This document shows, piece by piece, positions 25,966 to 33,204 of a DNA stretch of 64,000 bases. Below the pieces are notes generated by a model, which did not search any database, was not told the DNA's origin, and worked only from the letters and a program-made list of their open reading frames with translations. Position 1 is the stretch's first letter. Each line of letters opens with the position of its first letter. This stretch comes from G965222335 sp965222335 (lineage in GTDB: Bacteria > Pseudomonadota > Gammaproteobacteria > Pseudomonadales > Halieaceae): the NCBI GenBank assembly GCA_965222335.1, contig OZ244944.1:1240001-1304000 (forward strand), read 5' to 3'. The position numbers and the translations under genes were made by a program.

Positions 25966-27344
25966 CAGGCGGCGCTGTCCTCGAGGGCCCCGAGGAGCCG
26001 TTGGTGAATACCCCCGAAACCGCCATTGCTCATGATCACGATCCGGTCGCCGGGGCGGGCCTGCTCCACACAGTCACTCACCAGCGCGTCGATGTCGCTG
26101 AACAGTTGCGCGGGCACGGGGCTGTCGGCAATCACCGAGTCCAGGGACCAGGCGAGACCCGGCGGCTGGTACCAGTACACCCGGTCGGCTGCGGCTACCG
26201 CCGCGCCCAGCTGTTCCCGGTGCCGGCCCTGGCGCATGGTATTGGAGCGGGGCTCGATCAGGGCAATCACGCGCCCCTCACCGACGTGGGCCCGCAGGCC
26301 ATCCAGGGTGAGGGCGATCGCGGTGGGGTGGTGGGCAAAATCGTCATACACGTAGACGCCCGCGGGCTGGCCCAGCAGCTCCAGGCGCCGCTTGACCCCG
26401 CGGAACTCGGCCAGGGCGGCCACCGACACCTCCGGCGTCACGCCCACGTGCTGCGCCGCGGCCATCGCCGCCAGCGCATTCTCAATATTGTGGCGACCGA
26501 AGTAGGCCCACTCCGCGGTCAATGGGGGTCCCACCCCCGGCCCATGCAGCATGAAGCTTGCGCCATCCGCGGAGACGGGCTCAGCGCGCCAGTTGGCATC
26601 CGCGTCTACCGCAAAGCTGGTGGTCGGCGTCCAGCAGCCCTGGGCCAGAACCTCGTCCACCGCGTCGTTGGCCGCAGGGTGGATCAGCAGGCCCTCGCCG
26701 GGGACGCAGCGCACCAGGTGATGGAACTGGCGCTGGATGGCGGCGAGGTCCGGGAAAATATCCGCGTGGTCGAACTCCAGGTTGTTGATCATCAGGGTGC
26801 GCGGCCGGTAGTGCAGGAACTTGGAGCGCTTGTCGAAAAACGCGGTGTCGTACTCGTCGGCCTCGACCACGAAAAAATCGGTGTCGCCACGACGCGCGGA
26901 AACGCCAAAATTCGCCGGCACGCCGCCCACCAGGAAACCCGGCGCGAGCCCGGCATATTCCAGGATCCAGGCCAGCAGGCTGGTCGTGGTGGTCTTGCCG
27001 TGGGTGCCGGAAACCGCCAGCACCCACTTGTCCCGCAGCAGGTTTTCCGCCAGCCACTGGGGACCGGAGATATAGTCCAGGCCCGCATTGAGCATGTACT
27101 CCACGGCGGGGTTGCCACGGGTCATGGCGTTACCAACCACGACCTGGTCCGGGGCGGGTTGCAGGTGTTCCGGTAGATAGCCCTCGTTCAGCTCGATGCC
27201 CGCGGCCTCGAGCTGGGTGCTCATCGGCGGATAGACGCTGGCATCGGAGCCCGTCACCCGGTATCCCATGTCCCGGGCAAGCAGGGCAATGCCGCCCATA
27301 AAGGTACCGCAGATCCCGAGGATATGGATGTGGCCTTTGTCCAA
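25965..27344 (-). CDS. mpl: UDP-MurNAc:L-Ala-D-Glu-meso-DAP ligase
   Basis: A 459-residue Mur-ligase family enzyme that re-attaches the tripeptide recovered from cell-wall turnover to UDP-MurNAc. N-terminal HIHILGICGTFMGGIALLA is the Mpl nucleotide-binding signature, and the ATP loop is GTHGKTTTTS near 110. I set the start at TTG 27344 (MDKGHIHILG), which has GGAG seven bases upstream; the longer open frame adds 41 unlikely residues. Divergent from the phosphofructokinase gene. Confidence 0.95.
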   Translation of the reverse strand: MDKGHIHILGICGTFMGGIALLARDMGYRVTGSDASVYPPMSTQLEAAGIELNEGYLPEHLQPAPDQVVVGNAMTRGNPAVEYMLNAGLDYISGPQWLAENLLRDKWVLAVSGTHGKTTTTSLLAWILEYAGLAPGFLVGGVPANFGVSARRGDTDFFVVEADEYDTAFFDKRSKFLHYRPRTLMINNLEFDHADIFPDLAAIQRQFHHLVRCVPGEGLLIHPAANDAVDEVLAQGCWTPTTSFAVDADANWRAEPVSADGASFMLHGPGVGPPLTAEWAYFGRHNIENALAAMAAAQHVGVTPEVSVAALAEFRGVKRRLELLGQPAGVYVYDDFAHHPTAIALTLDGLRAHVGEGRVIALIEPRSNTMRQGRHREQLGAAVAAADRVYWYQPPGLAWSLDSVIADSPVPAQLFSDIDALVSDCVEQARPGDRIVIMSNGGFGGIHQRLLGALEDSAA

Positions 27345-27521
27345 GAATGACTCCTGTCGCGCAGCGGCGAGTGTAGCATGGGGTCGTAAACTACCCACAG
27401 GGGCGGCAACACCGTGAAAACTGCCGCTGCGGTCCACAAGCGCGACGCATTCGCGTATGATGCGCAATCTTTAACCAGCTGGCGCTATCGCGCCGCCAAT
27501 GAGCACGGATTCACAACGCCC

Positions 27522-28784
27522 ATGGCCAGGAAAAACGCCTTCTACGCCCAGTCGGGCGGCGTCACCGCCGTGATCAACGCCTCTGCCTGTGGCGTGATCG
27601 AGACCGCCCGCGAACACCGCCGCCAGATCGGCAAGGTCTACGCCGGCCGCAACGGCATTATCGGCGCGCTGCGCGAAGAGCTCATCGACACCAGCAAAGA
27701 AACCCGGGCGACAATCCGCGGCCTGGTGAACACGCCCGCCGGTGCCTTTGGTTCCTGCCGGCACAAGCTCAAGAGCCTGGCCGAGAACCGCGCAGAGTAT
27801 GAGCGTTTGATCGAGGTATTCAAAGCCCACAACATCGGCTATTTCTTTTATAACGGCGGCGGCGATTCCGCAGATACCTGCCTCAAGGTGTCCCAGCTGA
27901 GCGAGTCCATGGGTTACCCGATCCAGGCGATTCACGTGCCCAAGACCATCGACAACGACCTGCCCCTGACCGACAACAGCCCGGGCTTTGGTTCGGTGGC
28001 CAAGTACATCGCCATCTCCACTCGCGAAGCCGCGCTGGATGTCGCCTCGATGTGCGAGACGTCTACCAAGGTATTCATCCTCGAGGTCATGGGGCGTCAC
28101 GCGGGCTGGATTGCCGCCTCTGCCGGACTCGCCGCCGAGGAAGAGGGTGACGCGCCCCACATTATCCTGTTCCCGGAGATTGCCTTCGACCGGGAAAAAT
28201 TCCTCGCCCGGGTCAAGCGCACGGTCAAGCGCCACGGCCACTGCGTGATCGTCGCCTCCGAAGGTGCCCAGTATGCGGACGGCCGCTTCCTGGCGGATTC
28301 CGGCGTGGTCGACGCCTTTGGCCACAAGCAGCTGGGCGGTCTCGCCCCCTCCCTGGCGCAGATGGTGAAGTCGGAGCTGGGCTACAAGTATCACTGGGCG
28401 GTGGCGGACTACCTGCAGCGCTCCGCGCGGCACATTGCCTCGCAGACCGACCTCGACCAGGCCTACGCCGTGGGCCGGGCCGCGGTGGAGTTTGCCGTGG
28501 CGGGCAAGAACGCAGTGATGCCAACCATCGAACGCCGGCCCGGCAAGCGCTACCGCTGGCAGATCGGCGAGGCCCCTCTGGCGGAGGTGGCCAACCGGGA
28601 GAAGAAAATGCCCCGCAACTACATTTCCCGGGATGGCTTTGCGATTACCGAGGCGGCGCGGGACTACCTCGCGCCGCTGATCGCCGGCGAGGCCTATCCC
28701 GAGTACCGCCATGGCCTGCCGCGTTATGTGCGCCTGAAGCGGGAGCAGGTACCGAAAAAACTGCGCGATACATTCAAGCTTTAG
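27522..28784 (+). CDS. pyrophosphate-dependent 6-phosphofructokinase
   Basis: A 420-residue PFK of the PPi-using group. The motif at the phosphoryl-donor site is NGGGDSADT, with Asp where ATP enzymes have Gly, followed by PKTIDNDLPLTDNSPGFGS with the Lys typical of PPi enzymes. MGRHAGWIA is the fructose-6-phosphate region. PPi use makes the step reversible. It lies 68 bp before ppa. Start ATG 27522; upstream in-frame codons overlap the mpl promoter. ATP use cannot be wholly excluded without assay. Confidence 0.88.
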   Translation: MARKNAFYAQSGGVTAVINASACGVIETAREHRRQIGKVYAGRNGIIGALREELIDTSKETRATIRGLVNTPAGAFGSCRHKLKSLAENRAEYERLIEVFKAHNIGYFFYNGGGDSADTCLKVSQLSESMGYPIQAIHVPKTIDNDLPLTDNSPGFGSVAKYIAISTREAALDVASMCETSTKVFILEVMGRHAGWIAASAGLAAEEEGDAPHIILFPEIAFDREKFLARVKRTVKRHGHCVIVASEGAQYADGRFLADSGVVDAFGHKQLGGLAPSLAQMVKSELGYKYHWAVADYLQRSARHIASQTDLDQAYAVGRAAVEFAVAGKNAVMPTIERRPGKRYRWQIGEAPLAEVANREKKMPRNYISRDGFAITEAARDYLAPLIAGEAYPEYRHGLPRYVRLKREQVPKKLRDTFKL

Positions 28785-28852
28785 CGGAGTCCTGATATAC
28801 TCCGCGCCCCGAATTCACCCCCTTTTTTTCACTCTAGACAGTAGGTAAACCC

Positions 28853-29392
28853 ATGAGCCTGAACCTGGTACCCGCCGGGAAGAACATTCCCGACGAGATC
28901 AACGTGATTATTGAAGTGCCCGCGCACTCTGACCCCGTCAAGTACGAGGTCGATCATGAGAGCGGCGCCATCATGGTAGACCGGTTCATGTCTGCTGCCA
29001 TGTTTTACCCCTGCAACTACGGTTATATCCCCAACACCCTCGCGGACGATGGCGACCCCCTGGACGTGCTGGTACACACCCCGCACACCGTGGTCAGCGG
29101 CTGCGTGATCCCCTGTCGCCCGGTGGGCATCCTGCACATGAGTGACGAGGCTGGCGAAGACGCCAAACTGGTGGCCGTGCCGATCAACAAGCTGAGCCCG
29201 CTCTATCGCGATGTAAAGGAAGCGACCGACCTGCCGCCACTGTTGATTCAGCAGATCACCCACTTCTTCGAGCACTACAAGGATCTCGAGGACGGCAAGT
29301 GGGTCAAGGTCGAGGGCTGGGGCAAGGCCGAGGCCGCCCGCGATGCGATTCGTGTCGCCGTCGAGGCCTTCGCCAACAGCGAAGACCACTGA
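28853..29392 (+). CDS. ppa: inorganic pyrophosphatase
   Basis: A 179-residue family-I pyrophosphatase. The signature DDGDPLDVLV covers the metal-binding aspartates, and EIPAHSDPVKYE-like sequence (here EVPAHSDPVKYEVD) starts the active site. It hydrolyses PPi in the cytosol. It is preceded by the PPi-type phosphofructokinase gene in the same direction; the gap has an inverted repeat GCGGAGT-N8-ACTCCGC that may attenuate or end the upstream transcript. A T7 run lies 20 bp before the ATG. Confidence 0.97.
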   Translation: MSLNLVPAGKNIPDEINVIIEVPAHSDPVKYEVDHESGAIMVDRFMSAAMFYPCNYGYIPNTLADDGDPLDVLVHTPHTVVSGCVIPCRPVGILHMSDEAGEDAKLVAVPINKLSPLYRDVKEATDLPPLLIQQITHFFEHYKDLEDGKWVKVEGWGKAEAARDAIRVAVEAFANSEDH

Positions 29393-29411
29393 TCACCCGC
29401 GCTGTCGCAGC

Positions 29412-30167
29412 TTATCCACCCGTTGCGGGGCCAGGGCACCAGCCCGCCGGCACCCTGACATAGCGCTCCAGGATCGCTGCCAGTTCCGCCTCGATCACCC
29501 CTCGCAGGGCAAGATCCGGGGCGTGCACGTCCCAGCACTGGCGCAGGACAGCGGCGTCCACCCGGCCGTCGCAGGCCTGCGACAGCGGCGCAAAACTCAG
29601 GTGCCAGCGCTCCACCGCCACGCCGCCACGATCGCGTGCATAGGGACGGTAAAATCCATGGGACTCCCCCGCTGCCATGCGCGCATCCAGCCAGCAGTGA
29701 AGGGGGTCGAAGGGTCCACCGGGTCCCACCTCATCCGGGCTGAGCTGCACCGCGTAGTCCGCCGGCACCGCGGATGCGTCATAGACATCGAGGTCCGTGC
29801 CCCAATGGTGGCGGGAAGTACCGGGCAGGGCCGAAAAACGGAGGATGGCGGCGGCCTTGTCCGCTTCCGCGAGCCCGCCGAGGTCCAGGGACCTGCCGGC
29901 GTCGTCGTGCACCGGCCGGGCGCCGCTGGCCTTGCCGTCCCAGATCGCGCGCTGGCGGGCAAAGGAGCGAAAGCTGCTGGCAATGGCCAGATCAAAGCCC
30001 GCCGCGCGGGCGTCTGCCTGCAGGGCACGCCAGGCGAGGGCCGCCTCTGGATGCAGCCGGTGGCCGTCGTCCAGGCGCACCAGGTGGGCCTCGTCGGTCC
30101 CGGTCAGTTGGGTCAGGGTCAGCTCTGGCACGCCAGGTCCAGGGGTTGCTCGCAGTCGAAACACCAT
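29412..30167 (-). CDS. M15 (VanY-type) D,D-carboxypeptidase
   Basis: A 251-residue zinc peptidase of family M15B. The ligand motif SRHHWGTDLDVYD gives His and Asp, and ERWHLSF gives the second His with the catalytic Glu. IASSFRSFARQRAIW is the substrate-binding segment. It would trim D-Ala or D,D/L,D cross-links of peptidoglycan peptides. No signal peptide is visible, so it may act on cytosolic muropeptides in recycling, consistent with mpl nearby. Convergent with ppa and divergent from the Rieske gene. Confidence 0.85.
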   Translation of the reverse strand: MVFRLRATPGPGVPELTLTQLTGTDEAHLVRLDDGHRLHPEAALAWRALQADARAAGFDLAIASSFRSFARQRAIWDGKASGARPVHDDAGRSLDLGGLAEADKAAAILRFSALPGTSRHHWGTDLDVYDASAVPADYAVQLSPDEVGPGGPFDPLHCWLDARMAAGESHGFYRPYARDRGGVAVERWHLSFAPLSQACDGRVDAAVLRQCWDVHAPDLALRGVIEAELAAILERYVRVPAGWCPGPATGG

Positions 30168-30201
30168 AGCTTACCCGCCTGTGGCGGACAATGAGGAGCG
30201 C

Positions 30202-30516
30202 ATGAGCCACATCGGTCATATCGGGGACTACCCGGACAACAGCAGCACCAGTATCCAGGAAGGCCACCTGTCCTTGCTCGTGATCAAGCGCGGGGACGAG
30301 TTGTTCCTGTACGAAAACCGCTGCCCCCATGTGCATGACAGCCTGGACCCGATGGGCGGTTCCACCCTGACCCCCGACGCCTCGCTGATCGTGTGCCAGC
30401 GCCACGGGGCCGAGTTCCTCAGTCACACCGGCGAGTGCGTGGGCGGCCCCTGCCTGGGCGAATCGCTGCGGGCAGTTCCCTTTACCCTGAGCGGCGGCGA
30501 CATTTACCTGGACTAG
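30202..30516 (+). CDS. Rieske 2Fe-2S protein
   Basis: A 104-residue small Rieske ferredoxin with both ligand boxes, CPHVHDSLDP and CQRHGAEFLSHTGECVGGPC. No signal peptide is present, so it is likely a soluble electron carrier resembling NirD/dioxygenase ferredoxins. The ATG at 30202 is preceded by GAGGAGCGC. Convergent with sfsA (11 bp between). The partner enzyme is unknown. Confidence 0.87.
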   Translation: MSHIGHIGDYPDNSSTSIQEGHLSLLVIKRGDELFLYENRCPHVHDSLDPMGGSTLTPDASLIVCQRHGAEFLSHTGECVGGPCLGESLRAVPFTLSGGDIYLD

Positions 30517-30527
30517 CCGCTCGCTGG

Positions 30528-31271
30528 TCAGGGATCCAGGCTGAAGGGCAGCTGGCGGGCGAGCACCAGGCCGCGGGTGGTCACGTCCGTCGCCCAGGCC
30601 TGCACTTCCACCCCGTCGGCCATCGCCTGCTCCAGGGCGTCGCGATAGCGGGGGTCGATATCCCCGGCGGCGCAGACCCGGCGCACGCCACTGTGAAACA
30701 CACAGAACAGCAGCACTGAGCGGGTTTGCTCATCCCGTATGGCCCCCAGCTCGCGCAGGTGCTTGCGCCCGCGCTCGCTGACCGCGTCCGGAAACGCGCC
30801 CCAGCCACTCTCACGGCAAAGGGTCACGCATTTCACCTCGATAAAGACCCGTCCGGCCGCCCCGGACAACAGCAGGTCGGCGCGGCTGCCCTCGCCGTAC
30901 TTGACCTCGCTGCGCAGCTCCGGGTAGGCGGCAAACTCCCGGAGGCGACCCGCCTCGAGCGCCTCGCGCACCACCTTGTTCGCCAGGGACGAGTGGATGC
31001 AGGCCATGCCCGCGGGCGTGTCCACCAGTTCCCAGGTATGGGGGTACTTGCGGGTCTTCACCGTGGAGTGCGACAGCCAGACCGTCGCGCCGGCTGGCTG
31101 GCAGCCGGTCATGGCACCGGTATTGGGGCAATGGGCGGTAATCACCTCGCCCCCCGGCAGTTCGACATCGGCGAGAAAGCGTTTGTAGCGGCGCAGCAGG
31201 CGCCCTTTGCGCAGTGGCCCGAAGTCCATCAAGCCGCGGCGCTGGCGCGCGTCTGTACAGTGCTCATCCAT
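30528..31271 (-). CDS. sfsA: SfsA-family protein
   Basis: A 247-residue SfsA homologue: RRYKRFLADVELP near the N-terminus, HCPNTGAMTGC, and FIEVKCVTLC with the PD-(D/E)XK-like Glu-Val-Lys, supporting a nuclease fold. E. coli SfsA was named for sugar fermentation stimulation and binds DNA. I keep the ATG at 31271 because GGAG precedes it by five bases; ATG 31229 has no ribosome-binding site. It lies upstream of and divergent from dksA, the pair that is neighbouring in many gammaproteobacteria. Confidence 0.92.
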   Translation of the reverse strand: MDEHCTDARQRRGLMDFGPLRKGRLLRRYKRFLADVELPGGEVITAHCPNTGAMTGCQPAGATVWLSHSTVKTRKYPHTWELVDTPAGMACIHSSLANKVVREALEAGRLREFAAYPELRSEVKYGEGSRADLLLSGAAGRVFIEVKCVTLCRESGWGAFPDAVSERGRKHLRELGAIRDEQTRSVLLFCVFHSGVRRVCAAGDIDPRYRDALEQAMADGVEVQAWATDVTTRGLVLARQLPFSLDP

Positions 31272-31517
31272 GCTCCAGGGGAAATCACAAAAGCGCCATT
31301 CTAGCAGCGCGCACAGTGCCGGTCATGGCAGCCAGTGCGGATTCGCGCGGTGCCACAAAGGGCCGATTTTTTGCTGGCGCGGAGGGGGGATATCTGGTAG
31401 TTTCTGCGCGCTTACGAGCGCCGGCCGCCCTGCCACTACAAGCAGGGCCATCACAAGCAGGCCGACGCCGACCGATCAGCAAGTCGCACGCGCCGCGTGC
31501 CGTATGGGAAATGAACC

Positions 31518-32018
31518 ATGCCAAAAGCAGTACAGAAAACCACCGCCAAGAAAACCACTCGCAAGACGGCAAGCAAGACGACCCCCAAGTCCACCGCTGT
31601 CCCCAGTGAGTTCAAGAGCTTCGTACCCTACAAGCCCAAGCGCGGCGAAGAGTACATGAACGAGACGCAGCGGCAGCATTTCCGCGAAATCCTGCTCAAC
31701 TGGAAAAGCAACCTGATGCAGGAAGTGGATCGCACGGTCACGCACATGAAGGACGAGGCCGCGAACTTCCCGGATCCCGCAGACCGCGCCACCCAGGAAG
31801 AAGAGTTCAGCCTGGAGCTGCGCACGCGTGACCGCGAGCGCAAGCTGATCAAGAAAATCGATGGCACCATCGAGCGCATCAAGCAGGACGACTACGGCTT
31901 TTGTGATGCCTGCGGCGTGGAGATCGGGATCAGGCGCCTGGAGGCGCGCCCCACCGCCACCCTGTGTATCGACTGCAAAACCCTGGACGAGATCAAGGAG
32001 AAGCAGGAACTGGGCTGA
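31518..32018 (+). CDS. dksA: RNA polymerase-binding factor DksA
   Basis: A 166-residue DksA that acts with ppGpp in the polymerase secondary channel. The coiled-coil runs about 50-130 with the tip acidic motif DPADRAT. The zinc finger has CDAC and CIDC. The N-terminus carries an extra Lys/Thr/Ala-rich tail (residues 8-28) before the usual start, similar to pseudomonad DksA. gluQ follows in the same direction, the conserved dksA-gluQ pair, after 48 bp. Confidence 0.96.
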   Translation: MPKAVQKTTAKKTTRKTASKTTPKSTAVPSEFKSFVPYKPKRGEEYMNETQRQHFREILLNWKSNLMQEVDRTVTHMKDEAANFPDPADRATQEEEFSLELRTRDRERKLIKKIDGTIERIKQDDYGFCDACGVEIGIRRLEARPTATLCIDCKTLDEIKEKQELG

Positions 32019-32066
32019 GCTCTGCCTGCGGCCGGCCGCCGCTGAACCGGGCGGCCCGCCAAACCC

Positions 32067-32963
32067 ATGTCCACACCTGACTCCACCTACCGGGGTCGCT
32101 TTGCCCCCTCCCCCACCGGCCCCCTGCACCTGGGCTCCCTGGTAGCCGCCCTGGCCAGCTATCTCGATGCCCGCGCCGCCGGCGGTGCCTGGCTGGTACG
32201 CATGGAAGACCTCGACCCGCCACGGGAAGAGCCCGGCGCCGCCGAATCCATCCTGCAAAGCCTGCGGCACCACGGCCTGCACTGGGACGAGTCCGTGTTA
32301 TGGCAGGGCCAGCGCGGCGCCGCTTACGCCGACGCCCTGGCACGGCTGCACGCAAGGGGTCACACCTTCCCCTGCAGCTGCAGCCGGCAACAGACCGACC
32401 CGCTGGGCAACTGCCGTGGTGACTGCCGGCGCGAGCCCCCCGCCGAGGGAGCGCCAACGGCCCTGCGCGTGCGCGTTCCCGCAGGTTTCACCAGCGACTG
32501 GGATGATCGCTGGCAGGGACCCCAGCACTGGGCGGACAGCGAGCGGCTGCGGGACTTTGTGATCCGGCGCAAGGACGGCCTGATTGCCTACCAGCTGGCG
32601 GTGGTGGTGGATGACGCGGCCCAGGGCATCACCCGGGTGGTCCGCGGCAGTGACCTCCTCGACTCCACCCCGCGCCAGCACTGCCTGCAGACCCTGCTCG
32701 ATTACCCGAGGCCGGCCTACGACCACCTGCCGGTACTGACTGGCGCCGATGGCAGCAAGCTCAGCAAACAGAACCATGCCCCGGCGCTGGACGATCGACA
32801 GGCACCGGCCAACCTGCGCCGCGCCCTGCACTACCTGAATCAGCCGCCACCACCTGCAGGGGCGACGACTTGCGGGGACATTCTCACCGCCGCCACTGCC
32901 CGCTGGCGCTGGGAGGCGGTGCCCGCGCGGCCTTCGCTGCCGGCGGACGCCGCCGACGCCTGA
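32067..32963 (+). CDS. gluQ: glutamyl-Q tRNA(Asp) synthetase
   Basis: A 298-residue shortened glutamyl-tRNA synthetase that adds glutamate to queuosine of tRNA-Asp. The HIGH-type box is FAPSPTGPLHLGSL. A zinc site is formed by CSCSRQQTD and CRGDC. The KMSKS equivalent is KLSKQNHA. The anticodon-binding domain is missing, as expected. It lies behind dksA. Confidence 0.95.
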   Translation: MSTPDSTYRGRFAPSPTGPLHLGSLVAALASYLDARAAGGAWLVRMEDLDPPREEPGAAESILQSLRHHGLHWDESVLWQGQRGAAYADALARLHARGHTFPCSCSRQQTDPLGNCRGDCRREPPAEGAPTALRVRVPAGFTSDWDDRWQGPQHWADSERLRDFVIRRKDGLIAYQLAVVVDDAAQGITRVVRGSDLLDSTPRQHCLQTLLDYPRPAYDHLPVLTGADGSKLSKQNHAPALDDRQAPANLRRALHYLNQPPPPAGATTCGDILTAATARWRWEAVPARPSLPADAADA

Positions 32964-33027
32964 GCCGGCTTTACCCTCACAGTCGGCTTCAGTAGTATCT
33001 TCAGCCTCCTGCATAGGAACCCACTCC

Positions 33028-33204
33028 ATGTACATGAACCGGGCGATCGTGCTGCTCCTGGGACTGGCGCTGATTTTCATGCCGGCCATCGAGGAATGGC
33101 TGTGGCATGACGAAACGGCCTGGTACCGCCCCCACCTGCTATGGCTGGCCGCGGTCGCCGCCAGCTGGTGGAACCAGCGTTCGAGGTTCCCCGATGAGCT
33201 TTAG
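33028..33204 (+). CDS. CbrX-like small membrane protein
   Basis: A 58-residue protein too short for many gene finders. It has a hydrophobic helix (IVLLLGLALIFMPAIEEWLW) and a second weaker one (PHLLWLAAVAASWW). It ends 11 bp inside the cbrA frame, and the cbrA ribosome-binding site GAGG lies in its last codons. The position, size and overlap match the cbrX frame reported upstream of pseudomonad cbrA, which couples cbrA translation. The name is inferred from position. Confidence 0.72.
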   Translation: MYMNRAIVLLLGLALIFMPAIEEWLWHDETAWYRPHLLWLAAVAASWWNQRSRFPDEL

